Shown: positions 10,305 through 21,808, counted from the stretch's first letter. The stretch: DNA of 64,000 bases from Diadophis punctatus similis (GCA_023053685.1 JALIGW010000005.1:51697742-51761741); one strand, 5' to 3'. Numbers and translations are program-made. Notes: a model not told the origin generated them from the letters alone.

Positions 10305-12173
10305 ATTGTAACATACATATTTGAAGGAACATTCCATTTCCAGGACAATCTTCTGGGCTCTAAATGTTATACTTCCATAGAAAATCCAACAGTCTATTCC
10401 ATGTTCCCTTGAATTGCTAGTGCTTCAAAATGATCTTTCTTGAAAAAAATGATAATTTTGTGTATGCATGTTCCAACTATAATTCCATTACAATAGTGAT
10501 TTTCTAATCTAACAAAATCACATATCCTTATTTCTTACTAAAATTTGATTTTTTTCTAGTTATTGTTATAGCATAACAATAAACTGCAGTAATGAACTAT
10601 TGGTTCTTTCCCATAAAACCTGGTTTTTGAAGCTCTGTTAATTTTAAAATGTGTTTGAGATGCTCTGTGTTTCAAGAAATTCTTCTGAATTGCATAGAAG
10701 TAGTTTTATTTTATATTGTTCCAAATGATACATATACAAGACAAGATTTGGCTCATAATTTTAGAAAGGGCATATCTTTCAGCCAGTGTAACAGGATACA
10801 GAGAAATTTACTATCTGCAGTCACATTCTCAAAGCAAAATAACATATTTAAGAACATAAGTCTGAATAATGTACTATTTCTTGTGTATGCTTAGAAGTAT
10901 AATTTAACTTGAAACCTTTCATTCTTTTGAAAAAGTCATGAAAAGTCATTTAACTTTTATGCATTAACGTCTCCTAAATTTGGATAACTTCTAGATGTGT
11001 AAACTTCTGCTTTAAAAAAAGAAGCTATAAGGGTTGTGCAAAACATTCAGTAGAAGTGTTTTGCAACCACACATCTGCATACTCTGAACCACTGATTTGG
11101 GAAAGATACCTGAATTAAGATGGATTGCTATAGAAAATTCTCTTTCCAAATTGTTCAATTTTGCAATAAATAAATATTAGCAATAAATAAGATTACTCAG
11201 ACTGACTACATTGTTGTTTTTTAATTCTGTGTTTCTTGCCATGCTCTTTCTTTCTTTATGGATGGATGGATGGTTAGACAGATATTTTATTAATTGGTTA
11301 AACTTCTGGGAAGGCCACAGCTTCATACTGGAATCAGGTACCAACAGGAGCCCTTGGGAAATGAGCAAACATTCATGATTGTCAATATGTGTGGTCTAAG
11401 AATGAAGGGTAGCTTTGTTACAATTGAGAATTCTGTCAGGTAGAAAGAAGCCTTATTACAAAAGCAGAACAGGGAGGCTGCAGTTGGAAGGCTGGGCTAG
11501 TTACCCACAGCTCTATCAACAGAGCCCTTCACCCAATAGTGGATTCTCTTTGATATGTGTTAGCTCTTCAAGAGAGAACAGACTAGGAAACCAAAGTCAT
11601 CATGAATGCTAACAGTACTTTTATTATAACAACACAGTAATAGAAACTTGCAAGTTTGAATGTACTTCCCCTTGTTTTCCTCTATCTTGTCTGAGACTTA
11701 CTTGGGTTGTAGTTCCAGCCTGAGATTTTTTTTAATATGATTGTTGTCTTGGTTGTAGTTCTTTCTTTTCTTTCTGAAAAATTTTCCTTACATAAGCCCC
11801 AAGTAAGCCAGCCTCCTCTTGAGTTGAGTAAGACAATGTGCAGTGCACCTGAGCCTACTTATAGCCACATGGATGTAATTCTTTGGATAATAAGAGAAAC
11901 TATAACCAGAGTTGGACCATTCATGTTTCATGTCCTTGAGTTTTGCCTAGTAGCTAAGTTATTGCAGTAAAAAAAAAAGGAGTATCACAAGGAAGCTAGA
12001 TTTAATGTGGGTGAGCTGCATGCACATGGCCTACAAAAGAAATGGAGCACAAATAAATGCAAGGGAGTGTCTGCACCAGCTCTTATGCTTTGCTTATGCT
12101 CTGATTCAGAGTGCTGATTGAAAAGAATGGATCTGGATTGTTCTTGAAGCTTCTAGAAGTAGTTTCTGCCTTG
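10305..12173. other. Intron A sequence, nothing firmly recognised
   Basis: Mostly unique AT-rich DNA with a short GGAT tandem near 11260. The 11400-11970 part has an LTR- or LINE-like feel but no motif I can defend. Confidence 0.4.
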
Positions 12174-12181
12174 ATGTAGCA

Positions 12182-12362
12182 CAGTGGTTCTCAAACTTTT
12201 ATTTACCATGGATCCCCTTTAATTAACTTTTGTGGTCATGGAACATGGCCATGGACCCACCAAGACTTAACTCAAGATTTAAATCATAACATTTCTTCAA
12301 GCACTCATGGACCCCCTGTGATTGCATCATGGGGTTTGCGGATCACAGGTTAAGAACCACTA
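12182..12362. mobile_element. hAT (Charlie-like) MITE
   Basis: CAGTGGTTCTCAAACTTT at the left and GGTTAAGAACCACTA at the right, with an imperfect 8-bp duplication ATGTAGCA/ATGTAAGG. The ends match the general Charlie-type hAT form. Confidence 0.7.
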
Positions 12363-12370
12363 ATGTAAGG

Positions 12371-13183
12371 GTTTCAACATATTGGTTAGAGAGATTAGCT
12401 TTTCCCCTTTGTCCATTTATTTATTTGTTTGCTTGTTTAGTAATTTCTATAGCCATCCAACTCAATCAGGTAACTCAAGATGTTAACTACATACCCAATA
12501 TTTGTAAAAATAGGGGGGAAACCTTCTGCTGTCTCTCTTGACAATTTACGAGGATTTTTCTGATAACATTTTTTTAAATAACTGATTAAGCATTTAGTAA
12601 CAATGTAGAACAGATATGCGTCACATAGTTTTCTCATAAGAATTTTTACTTTTTTAAAAAAATAAACAAGTAAAAACTTTCTGTAAGTTCCACAGTAATA
12701 AACAGTTTAGTATTCCAGCCCACTTCCCCTTGTGGTCCCATGCTACAATGTAGGGATCATGAGCTTGTTAACAGTTAACATATGTTTTGTTTTGATAGAA
12801 CACTGGTGGATAATTTTGACTGGGGAAATTTCATTCTTATCTATTATTATATTAGATACATTTTCTCTTTGTTTTATCTTCTTATTAGGCTGCTTTGTGG
12901 AGAGACATTGTGGCTAAATGAGAGCCCAAGTTATTTTCCTGCTCAGGAACTTTCAAACTGAGTCTCTCATGTCTTTAGTTAATATGATCAAATATGATCA
13001 GTAATATGGGAGATTACTGCCTGATACTTGAGAGTAGATACTATGGCTGTGCAGAGTTCTAGATTTGAAAAACAAAATGTAATTTGGAGCTTCTATGGGT
13101 ATGCATTTTCACTTTCAGCTGAATGTGTCTGTTCCTGAGATACTACGGCAGTCACAAAGGCTGCCACTCAATCCTGGGAAAAG
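12371..13183. other. Intron A sequence, nothing recognised
   Basis: AT-rich sequence without identifiable repeats or exons. Confidence 0.45.
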
Positions 13184-14517
13184 ACAAGTCTGTTCAAAAC
13201 TTACAAACATTCATTTAGCCACCATCTAAAGTTACAATGGTATTGAAAAAAGTGACTTACCATCAGTCCTCTCACTTATGACCACTACAGCATCCCCATA
13301 GTCACAAGATCAAAATTTGGAGAATTGGCAACCTGCATGTATTTACAATGGTTGCAATGTTCTGGAATCATAGGACTGCAATCTGTGACCTTCTTAGCCA
13401 ACTTCTGACAAGCAAAGTCAATCGGAAGCCAGATTCACTTAATGACTTCATTATTTACTTAACAACTGCAGTAATTCACTTAAAACAATGACAAAAAAAA
13501 TCATAAAAGCAGGAGAAGCGAAGCCAGCTGCCGAGGAGAATGGCTGCGATGGAACGGAGAATGGCTGCATGCTCCGGATAAGAGTGTCGGTTTCACTGCC
13601 ATTTCTCATCACCTGGCAGACTTTTAAAAGTCCTAGATCGATAGGAGAATCACCCTGCGGAGAGGGTCGGGGGATGGCAGTCGGGACCGACAGAGGCAGG
13701 AAAGCTTCAGAGAAGCCGGATGGGAGAAGGAGACGGCCCACAATGGTGGCCGTGAAGAAGCGACAGCAGCCAGCTAGATGAAAAATAGCAATGGAAGAGC
13801 GGGACGATGGTGGAGCTGATCTGGTGAGGTATGCACCCAGTGACTCCATGTGAGTGATCCGGGACAGGAGAGCTTCCCCAGAGGATTTCAGAAGAGGAAA
13901 GAAGAAGAAAGGGGCTCCAGGAAGAAAGGGGTGGAAGCTTTTCCCCCGTGGATTACTGGAAGGCTGGGGCAGAGGAGGTTTCACTTCAATGTGATGGACT
14001 ATATTGGCGGTAAAGTATAGAAATTCAAGGGTGGTTTTTCTTTTTCTTCTTCAAGAAAAGTTAAATGACCCCTTCAGAAGAAGTAGCAACAATTAAGATA
14101 TTATCCTGTGCTGAAATGGATAGGTTGATGGTTGGAATTGAGGAGGAATTCTGGGACAAGTGACAATGGATAAATTGGAAATTTAGGAATTTATATGCTA
14201 GTATTTTGTGAAAGATAGGACTGGAATATGTACAGTTACAATGTATAAAATTGAAAGAATTGGTGTTCTTGAAAGTTGATAGATTGTACATAATGCATAC
14301 AATGTTACAATGGGAAAAAGCTGATTTCTTGTAAGGTCATACTGAATGGAATTGTTTAAACCAGGGAAGTCACACCATGTCCACTGTTTTTAATTGTACT
14401 ATTAATAAAAAACTTTTTTAAAAAATCATAAAAGCAGGTGTGGCTCACTTAACAACCGCTTTGTTTAGCAATGGAAATTCTGGTTCCAATTGTAGTGTAA
14501 GTCAAGGACCAGCTGTA
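13184..14517. mobile_element. Family 1 MITE split by an L1-type insertion
   Basis: Left part (13184-13513) and right part (14439-14517, ending 'gtcaaggaccagctgta') together make one family 1 MITE. They are separated by the insertion 13514-14419 plus a duplicated target. Confidence 0.72.
13514..14419 (+). mobile_element. Internally deleted L1-type retroposon
   Basis: Flanked by an exact 19-bp duplication, A6-TCATAAAAGCAGG, at 13495-13513 and 14420-14438, which is the hallmark of L1-type target-primed reverse transcription. The insert starts with a GC-rich 5' UTR-like block and ends 'actattaataaaaaactttttt', matching the 3' end of the L1 element at 47840-47869. At 906 bp it lacks ORF1 and ORF2 apart from scraps. 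Loss of the middle with both ends kept suggests a spliced or internally deleted RNA, or a SINE-like derivative. Open frames at 13451-13984 are not credible genes. Confidence 0.7.
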
Positions 14518-14866
14518 TTCCAAACAATGCTACATGGTTCAAGTCACATTTTACTCTTAAATTCTGAATCTCTGAATAATTGCAACCTGCATTTCACACA
14601 CTGCTGAAATCACAGGAGATTGAGAAGATTTTTTTTTAATTGAACTTAAAATCATGAATTTATTGAACTGGATAGGGACCAATCTAAAGAGCTATGCCCT
14701 ATACCCTATACGTGTCTCCTATACTGGCTTATAAAATATCTCTAGATGAGAAAGTATTGATTGCATAGAAAACATTAACATGCTTGATGTAAAACTGAGT
14801 TTTGCTTGTACATGACAAATATTGGACAACAGGTACAAAAAATGATTCATTCTGAGTTTAACATTA
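14518..14866. other. Unassigned sequence left of the DIRS element
   Basis: AT-rich DNA; may belong to the same decayed LINE as 20644-21808 on the far side of the DIRS insertion, but I see no motif to prove it. Confidence 0.35.
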
Positions 14867-14909
14867 GAGAATAGGCGTTGTCTTCTTACCTGAACGCCTC
14901 TTCTCATCT

Positions 14910-15014
14910 GGTGGAACCAGCCTTCAGGAAGTGGGTAGACCTCAGCCAATCAGGTTAGGACCGAGCCAGTAATTTAAATACGCCATAGGATCCACCATGT
15001 TCCCCAGATCTGAC
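14910..15014. repeat. Left inverted terminal repeat of DIRS element
   Basis: Matches the reverse complement of 20522-20628: 'ggaagtgggtaga', 'tcaggttaggaccgagccag' and 'taatttaaatac' are shared. The first ~37 bp (14873-14909) are unique to the left end and reappear inverted in the internal complementary region. Confidence 0.88.
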
Positions 15015-15168
15015 GACTCCCGAAACTGGACTCGGCCGTGGCTACTCAGTTCGTTGTTACCTGAGAAAACTCCTGTCACTGTAGAATAAGAAACTAGGAA
15101 GAAATCTAATAATAGAAAGAAATTGAATCTCTAGCATAATTACATAACTATATACAAGGGTGGGAACT

Positions 15169-15262
15169 GAAGGCTGGTTCCACCAGATGAGAAGAGGCAT
15201 TCAGGTAAGAAGACAACGCCTATTCTACATCCTGGGGTGGAACCAGCCTTCAGGAAGTGGGA
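15169..15262. repeat. DIRS internal complementary region
   Basis: Its left half is the inverse of the element's left end (CTTACCTGAA..CTCATCTGGTGG inverted); its right half is the inverse of the right end (CCTGGGGTGGAACCAGCC). The two halves meet at ATTCTACATCC, i.e. the sequence expected at the junction of a circularised element. In the DIRS1 model this region templates joining of the two ends. Confidence 0.88.
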
Positions 15263-15308
15263 CGTACCAAAGCAGGGGTCCCAGGGAGGGTTAGCACAAT
15301 TTCTGCTC

Positions 15309-16340
15309 CTATTGAATGTCAACTACTTGCTGTAGCACCCTCCTTCCAAACGCTGCATCCACTGAAGCGAATGTATCTATCTTGTAATGTCGGATAAACT
15401 GGGATGGTTGTGCCCAGGTTGCCGCCCGGCATACCTCTTCCAGTGAAGCTTGTGTGTTCCAGGCTGCCGATGTGGATGCACTTCTGGTGGAATGTGCCGT
15501 AATTCCTGTTGGTGCTGGCATGCCGCTGAGCTCGTATGCCTTGGCGATGGTGCCCCGGATCCAACGTCCTATGGTAGCTGACGACGCCTTGTCTCCCAGG
15601 GATCTGGTGTGGAACCCCACAAAGAGTGCTTCTGTCTTCCTGATATGTCTGGTGCGGTTCAGGTATATTTTGAGAGCCCTGCGCATGTCTAATGAATGCC
15701 ATCGTCTTTCAGATGGGTGCGCTGGTTGTGCGCAGAAAGAGGGGAGAATCAGCTCCTGAGACCTGTGAAATACGGAATTGATCTTGGGAATGAATGACGG
15801 ATCGATTCTGAGAGTTACCTTGCTTGGTTGAAAGATACAGAGATCCTTCCGGACTGACAAGGCTGACAATTCGGAGATGTGTCGGGCAGAAGCGATGGCA
15901 ATCAGAAAGGCTACCTTCATGGTAAGGTGGCATCGTGATGCTTCCCTAAGCGGCTCGTATGGAGGCCCTGTGAGGGATGACAGGACCCATTGCAGGTTCC
16001 AGGTTGGGTATCGATGGTGGGTGTAAGTTAGTTGCTCCCCTCAGGAAGCGACGGATGGCTGGACATTGGGATAGAGAGTCATAACTGTCACATGCTAACA
16101 CCGAAGAAAGAGCAGCCACTTGTCTGCGAAGAGTGTTAGGTGCTAGTCCCCTATTGAGACCGTGGTTCAGGAATCTCAAAACCTTAGGCAAGGGGATGCA
16201 TAACGGTGAGAGCCCTTCCTCATTGCACCAAGCGCAGAATGCCCTCCATGTAGCCGCATAAATGCGATTTGTGGAGGGGTGGCGGGCTGCCTGCATAATG
16301 ATGACGACTTCCTGGTCATAATCCTGACTTAGAAGGTCGT
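15309..16340 (-). pseudogene. DIRS tyrosine recombinase, frameshifted
   Basis: The N-terminal part (ending at 15946) contains the SAM-like core-binding domain (STNRIYAATWRAFCAWC, then LAPNTLRRQVAALSSVL). After a frameshift near 15930-15946 the catalytic domain continues: the first arginine in ASARHISELSAL, the HxxR box in AHSTRSAS, and the tyrosine in QFIRHYKIDTF. These are the four-to-five residues of phage-integrase-type recombinases. In DIRS elements this enzyme replaces integrase and inserts a circular cDNA. The long frame to 17301 is only coding in its last third; the upstream part overlaps RNase H in another frame. Confidence 0.88.
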
Positions 16341-16346
16341 CTACAG

Positions 16347-18284
16347 TCAGTTGTAGACTGCAGTCAGTTGTAACCAGGCCGGGTCTGGGTGATGGATGCT
16401 CCCCTGTGACAGCAAGTCCTCTGACACTGGCAAGCGCCATGGTCTGGTGACCGAGAGAGCCTGGAGGTCTGCAAACCAAGTTCTTTGTGGCCAGAACAGA
16501 GCTATGAGGATTATCTCTGCCCGCTCCACTAGAATTTTGTGAATGAGCTCCGGAATCACTGGTAATGGTGGGAATGCATATAGGAGCTCTTGAGGCCACT
16601 GGCACCTGAGGGTGTTTGTCTGCTCCGCCCCCGGCGACTGGAATCGTGTGAAGAACCTTGGTAGGTGGGAATTGCTGGGAGTGGAGAAGAGGTCCACCAG
16701 CAGCTGACCGAGTCTCTGGGCTATCTGATGGAATACGCAGGGGTGAAGTCTCCACTCCGCTTGATCTACCTGAGTGCGGCTGAGCCAGTCCGCCTGTGAG
16801 TTGTGAACCCCTGATATGTGGTCTGATGTGATTGACCATATGTGTCTCTCTGCCCACAGTCCCAGACTCATTGCTTCGGCCTGGAGGGATTTGGATTTGG
16901 TCCCCCCTTGGTGATTGATGTGTGACTTGATGGAAATGTTGTCTGTGAGGACTAGAAAGTCGGAGTCCAAGACCAGGTGCTGAAAGTGTTTCAGAGCCAG
17001 GGATACTGCTCTCAGCTCCAACCAGTTGATGGAGTGTGCTGCCTCCCCCGGTGACCACTGACCTTGAGCTATGAGTCCCTCCAAGTGAGCTCCCCAGCCT
17101 GTCAGACTTGCATTGGTTGTAATCGTTCTTCTGTGTGTGACCCTGAACGAGGTGTCTTTGGATATTGCTGAGGAAGTCCACCAATCGAGCAACCTTTGAA
17201 CCTGTGAGGGAAGTTGAACTTTCATAGAAGATGAGCCCCGACCAGCTTTCTGGAATGGTAACAGGAACCATTGGAGTTCCCTTGCGTGTAAGCGAGCCCA
17301 TGGGGTGATTGCTATGCAGGAAACCATCTTCCCCAGGAGGGAGGATAATGATTCTAGGGATGTCTTCTGTTCCCCCCGTACCTGGGTGGCTAATTGCCTA
17401 ATGCTGTCCTGCCTTTCTGGGGAGAGGCAGACCAGTCAGTCATGGAAATTGATCACTGCTCCCAGGTGCTGTACGGACGTGTCCGGGTTGAGAAGGCTCT
17501 TTTCCCAGTTAACGGAGAACCCGTGTTCCTGGAAGGTGTCTATGATGATTTCCACATGTGTTGATCCAAACCTTTAGAGGGAGCATGTACTAAGACATTG
17601 TCCAAATAGCAATGGATACGGATAGATTTGGTCCGCAGCCTGGCCGCCAGGGCCGCCATTATCTTGGTGAACACCTGGGGGCTGATGAAAGGCCGAATGG
17701 AAGAGCCCTATATTGATAATGTTGATTGTTGTAACAAAATGCCTATGGGGTTTGAATATAGGGACATGCAGGTATGCTTCCATGAGATCTAGGGATGCCA
17801 TGTAATCCCTCTGGCGTATCAGAGAAAGAATGGAAGACAGGGAGTGCATTTTGAAACGTTTATACACCAAATATTTGTTTAATCTTTTCAAGTCCAGAAT
17901 GGCTCTCCAACCCCCTGATGACTTTGGAGCCACAAAAAGGATAGAATAGAAACCCTGCCCCCGCTGGGAGGGTGGTACTGGCTGTATGGCCCTGATGGAA
18001 TCTAGGTGTTTAATTGCTTCTTCCATCAATTTACGTTTGGAGTAGACAAAGGAAACTGAACACTTAATGAAGGATCTGGGTGGGAATGAGATGAATTCCA
18101 ACTTCAGCCCCCTGCGTACGGAGTTCCGAACCCAGGAGTCCTGAGTTGAATGCTCCCAGGCCTGCCAAAACTTGGCAAGCCTGCCCCCTATGGGGGCACT
18201 CCTGGAGCTACCATCTGCCTCTGCGGAAGGGTCTGCCTGAAGGAGCCCCTCGCAGTTGTTTACGAAAGTGCTTCCCCCTGCCAC
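16347..18284 (-). pseudogene. DIRS RT-RNase H-methyltransferase-like polyprotein, frameshifted
   Basis: RT begins in 18284-17574 with YSILFVAPKSSGGWRAILDL and a D-containing motif (MASLDLMEAYLHVP). The frame breaks near 17690-17720; the catalytic box reads YLDN in a different frame near 17600, with another break near 17560. From 17327 RNase H is open (TTNASLTGWGAHLEG, NWLELRAV, LTDNISIKSHINHQGGT, NSQADWLSR), followed by a DIRS-typical segment (LLVDLFSTPSNSHLPRFFTRF ... LLYAFPPLPV ... ILIALFWPQRTWF) usually described as methyltransferase-like. At least two indels make it non-functional. Confidence 0.86.
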
Positions 18285-18456
18285 CCCTATCTGGTTGTCT
18301 CTGTCTTGAGCAGTACTGACCTGGGGACCAGGAGAAGGAAGATCCCTGGTCAGAGGAACGAAAGGGCCGCCGGGTGTACGGTCTGGATCTTATGAACCCC
18401 TTGCGTGTGATAGAGGGCAGGACCTTTCTCTTGTCACTGGTCTTGACGAGGAGAGG

Positions 18457-19329
18457 TTACAGTGTGGCTCCGAAGAGTGATCCTCCCTTGATGGGCCCCG
18501 CTGCCAGCTTCCATTTGTGACGTGGGTCTGCCTGCCACTTCCTGAGCCAGTGCAGCCGCCTGGCCACTATGGAGGAATTCATTGCCGTAGCTGCAAAATG
18601 TGATGCTTGCAGAGACGTATCTGCCCAAAACTGCACCGCTGAGAATATCTTATTGATGTCCTGTTGAGCCCTCATGTTCGAGGGTGGGATGTGATCCTGA
18701 AGCTGCTCCAGCCACGCAAGAGTCGCGCGCACGAAGAAGGAGGATGTGGAGGATGCTTTCACTGCCCTGGCCGCTGACTGGAAATTCTTGACCAGTGTCT
18801 GATCCATGCGCCTTTCCTCTGGTTTCAGGATCTCCTCTGGTTCTCCCAGGACTGTTGTGGAATAATGCAGTGCCCTGATGGGCGCATCTACTGTGGGGAC
18901 TGAAAGTAAGTCAGAGAGGTTAGGTGCAACGTTGTAAAATTTCTTGTCCTGTGAGGAAGTGGATGGGCCTGCCGCTGGAGTGGGTCTGTGTTTCTCCACC
19001 ACATCTACGAACAGCTGCAGGATAGGAATAAAGTCCACCTCTGGCCTGGATTCTAGATAGAAGTGATTAGGTTGTTCCTCTGCATTTGAGTCTGTAATGA
19101 CTTTTGGTAATTTAATCCTGGCCACTGCCTGAGCCTTGAGCAATAAGGACCTAAACAGGCTAGGTGGAAACAGGCCCAATGTGGGAGGCACCTTTTTTAA
19201 TTGTTTGCCTGATGCTTGAGCCTCTTTTGAGTTCCTGCCCACCATCCTGTGGTTGTTGGCTGGGGGTGGGATGAGGGAGGCTCTGCCCCTCCTAATCTTC
19301 CCAAAGATGGGCACCCCCTGGCGCGTCAT
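18457..19329 (-). CDS. DIRS Gag-like protein
   Basis: A 290-codon frame starts near the 5' inverted terminus and includes LFVDVVEKHRPTP, a conserved central segment (LHYSTTVLGEPEEILKPEER) and AARAVKASSTSSFFVRATLAWLEQLQ, the pattern of the first ORF of vertebrate DIRS elements. The protein ends FGATL; the expected C-terminal part may continue in another frame. No known enzymatic motif. It is assumed to form the particle or bind RNA. Confidence 0.7.
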   Translation of the reverse strand: MTRQGVPIFGKIRRGRASLIPPPANNHRMVGRNSKEAQASGKQLKKVPPTLGLFPPSLFRSLLLKAQAVARIKLPKVITDSNAEEQPNHFYLESRPEVDFIPILQLFVDVVEKHRPTPAAGPSTSSQDKKFYNVAPNLSDLLSVPTVDAPIRALHYSTTVLGEPEEILKPEERRMDQTLVKNFQSAARAVKASSTSSFFVRATLAWLEQLQDHIPPSNMRAQQDINKIFSAVQFWADTSLQASHFAATAMNSSIVARRLHWLRKWQADPRHKWKLAAGPIKGGSLFGATL

Positions 19330-20277
19330 GTGCAGGCCTCCTTAAATGGCCCCTTTAGGTAGGCACCACATGCTCTGCCCCACCGGTCCGCCCGAGAAGG
19401 CTCAGGTTGTTCCGGCTGTGCTGCTAGCCCTTGGCCCGAGAAGACTCAGGGCTGCTAAGAAGATGGGCCTGGAAATGGTCCCCCCCCCCAGTTTTCTTCT
19501 ACTGGACGCTGCGAGAAAACTCAGCAGCGTCCTCCGCCTTGCTCTGCTCCTGGCCTCGCAGAGGGGGCTGGTGGTGTGTGTGTGGGGGGGAATCCCAGCG
19601 GCCTGTATCACCCTAGAGCGATTGCCGCCTTGCTGCCCCCCTGCTGAGCCTTTGTGCTTGCTTGCAAGATCGCGGCAGGAAGAGGGCGGGGACAGTGGTG
19701 CTGGGAACTCCAACTGGAGCGCAGAATTTAAACGAGGGAAAGGATGCCTGCCTCGCTTCTGTTCTTCGTTCGTTCCTCCCGCTCCTTCTGTCCCCCCCGG
19801 TAAGAAACAGGCCCACGCTGGAAATCGGCCGATTCCCTTGCTTTCCTTCCCCCCCTCCGAGCCGAACCCTGCTGAAGCGAGATCATCTCAAGTTTCCCTG
19901 CCATTCCCAATGGTAAACAGCGTAGCAGGCTGCTTGAAGGAAGAGGGGGGTTGGGGGGGAGGAGGGGGAAGCCGGATCAGGCTCTCCAAACCTTGCTGGT
20001 GTGTTGCTGCGGGTTCCTCTGCTGGCGATTTGGCTATCCAGTCCTCAAAGGGACCTCTGTTTAAGAGGATTCCTCTTCCCTTCTCCTTCCTTGCTTCCTT
20101 TCTTTTTTTTTTAATAAAATAGGTTAAGGAAGACATAACTGATAGAGTGGGAAGACCTAGGAAGAGAAAATCCTCAACAAGAAGGTAAGAAAGGTTAAGA
20201 AAGGGAAAGAAAGGCCCTAAGAACAAAGAAGTTTTTAGGACAGGAGTTTGGCCACGACCTTCCTCTTGAGTGGACCG

Positions 20278-20632
20278 AGTCAGATCTGGGGAACATAGCA
20301 ATAGCAATAGCACTTAGACTTATATACCGTTTCATAGTGCTTTACAGCCGTCTCTAAGCAGTTTACAGAGTTCAGCATATTGCCCCCAACAATCTGGGTC
20401 CTCATTTTACCCACCTCGGAAGGATGGAAGGCTGAGTCAACCTTGAGCCTGGTGAGATTTGAACAGCTGAAATGCTGAACTAGCAATCAGCTGAAGGTTG
20501 CAGTGCTGCTTTTTACCACTGCGCCACCTCGGCTCCTAACATGGCGGATCCTACGGAGTATTTAAATTACTGGCTCGGTCCTAACCTGATTGGCTGAGAT
20601 CTACCCACTTCCTGAAGGCTGGTTCCACCCCA
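20278..20632. repeat. Right inverted terminal repeat of DIRS element, interrupted
   Basis: Inverse of 14910-15014, interrupted by a SINE at 20297-20536 (target duplication AACAT). Matches resume at 20278-20291 (CAGATCTGGGG). Confidence 0.82.
20297..20536 (-). repeat. tRNA-derived SINE, family 1
   Basis: Complete minus-strand copy: tRNA-like head GGAGCCGAGGTGGCGCAG with Pol III A box, a mutated B box region, body with ATGGAAGGCTGAGTCAAC on the plus strand, and a TATTGCTATTGCT tail. Flanked by AACAT (20292-20296, 20538-20542). It lies inside the DIRS terminus, so it is younger than the DIRS insertion. Confidence 0.85.
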
Positions 20633-20643
20633 GGATGGAGAAT

Positions 20644-21808
20644 GCCATATATGCCACAAACACTTCTAAGATGGCTAATGTAATTTAAATGCCCTCATAT
20701 TGAAAGGTTTTATAAGAAATCAGATTTGATTGAAGACAAAATGGTTAGCAGAGTATTTGGAAGTCTGCAACTAGAAACATAAGAAAAGTTAAGTGCATTC
20801 AAGAGAAAAAAAATGAATAAAATGAATGTGACAGGAAAACAGGTATATTCTGTGCCGGTGAATGTCAGAGAATGAGGAAAGGAAAGATGTAATGCACCAG
20901 AATGAAGATGGTCTAAACTTGTGGAGTAGAATTCGTTAATACCTGCCTAGAAAAGGAACTGTAGGCTTAATTATGAATGAAAGAGCTAAATATATATCTG
21001 AAAAAAAATGGGCTAGTTTCATCTAAGTTGATGTGTATGACATGAAAGTAGCAAAGCACTATACATTTTAGTGAACTGTGATAATGGAAGAAGCAGATAT
21101 GAATTCAAGGAAAAACCATGCAACATTCTGGATGAATGCAAAGTTCGGGGAGGGAATATTCTGTCAGACAAGGAACCTCTTTCATAAAACATTGAATCAG
21201 GAGGAGGTTCCAACTTCTGAATGTTCTGTCAGACAAGGAACGTCTTTCATAAAACTTTGAATCAGGAGGAGGTTCCAACTTCAAACTGGAATGCTAAAGA
21301 ATTCCAGTGGACAAATAGTAACTGATTCAAAGGAGATCAGGCAAAAATGGAAGGAGGATACTTAAGTATCAGATGTGTCAACATCCAAGACACTTTAGAA
21401 GATATTACCTACTTACAAGAACCTCTTCTAGTACTAGAAGATGAACTTAGATCAGTACTCTAATCACTAAAGAATTGGATAGCTAGTGGAATACTGTAAT
21501 GGACTATAAGAATAATCTTGAAGAACAGGAAGAACAGCTTCAACTAATACAAAAGTCAGACAAAAGAAATTTGAATCCAAAGCACAAATGTAATTTGAGA
21601 AAATGCATCAGACTTGACTCTCCCTAATTTGTTAGAGGTTTTTTTCTTTTCAGATAAAAGCAGGAAGTGAGAAGATCATGAAGAATCATTGAAAAAGACA
21701 CTGTTAATTGGAAGAATCAAAAGCAATAAAAAAGAAACTAACAGAACAAAAGCTAATAAATATTATTACTGATGTCAGAAGCATGGATATATTGTATGCT
21801 TAAAGAAA
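20644..21808. other. Decayed sequence, possibly the upstream part of an RTE-like LINE
   Basis: AT-rich with LINE-like purine bias on the plus strand. A 65-bp unit is tandemly duplicated at 21161-21285. It directly precedes the long-TIR element that splits it from the recognisable RTE-like RT at 25270, so the two may be one LINE. No motif is secure here. Confidence 0.35.

Larger units (their letters stand above)
14873..20637 (-). mobile_element. DIRS1-like tyrosine-recombinase retrotransposon, near full length
   Basis: Minus-strand element with gag (19329-18457), RT/RNase H/methyltransferase-like region (18284-16347) and tyrosine recombinase (about 16340-15309), bounded by inverted termini (14910-15014 and 20278-20632) and carrying an internal complementary region (15169-15262) after the recombinase. 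This is the DIRS1 layout. There is no ordinary target duplication; instead GAGAAT occurs at both outer borders (14867-14872 and 20638-20643), which fits recombination of a circular DNA intermediate with a short matching site. Frameshifts in RT and recombinase show this copy is dead. A SINE has inserted in the right terminus. Confidence 0.92.

Noticed and set aside
13451..13984. 177-codon minus-strand and 97-codon plus-strand frames
   Set aside because: Inside the GC-rich 5' UTR-like part of the L1-type insertion and crossing its target duplication; no domain.
16347..17301. N-terminal two thirds of the 451-codon frame upstream of the recombinase
   Set aside because: Overlaps RNase H in another frame; only the last third carries recombinase motifs.
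19346..20313. Long plus- and minus-strand frames in a GC-rich block
   Set aside because: This is the untranslated leader of the DIRS element between its terminus and gag; low-complexity proline/glycine content and no domain.
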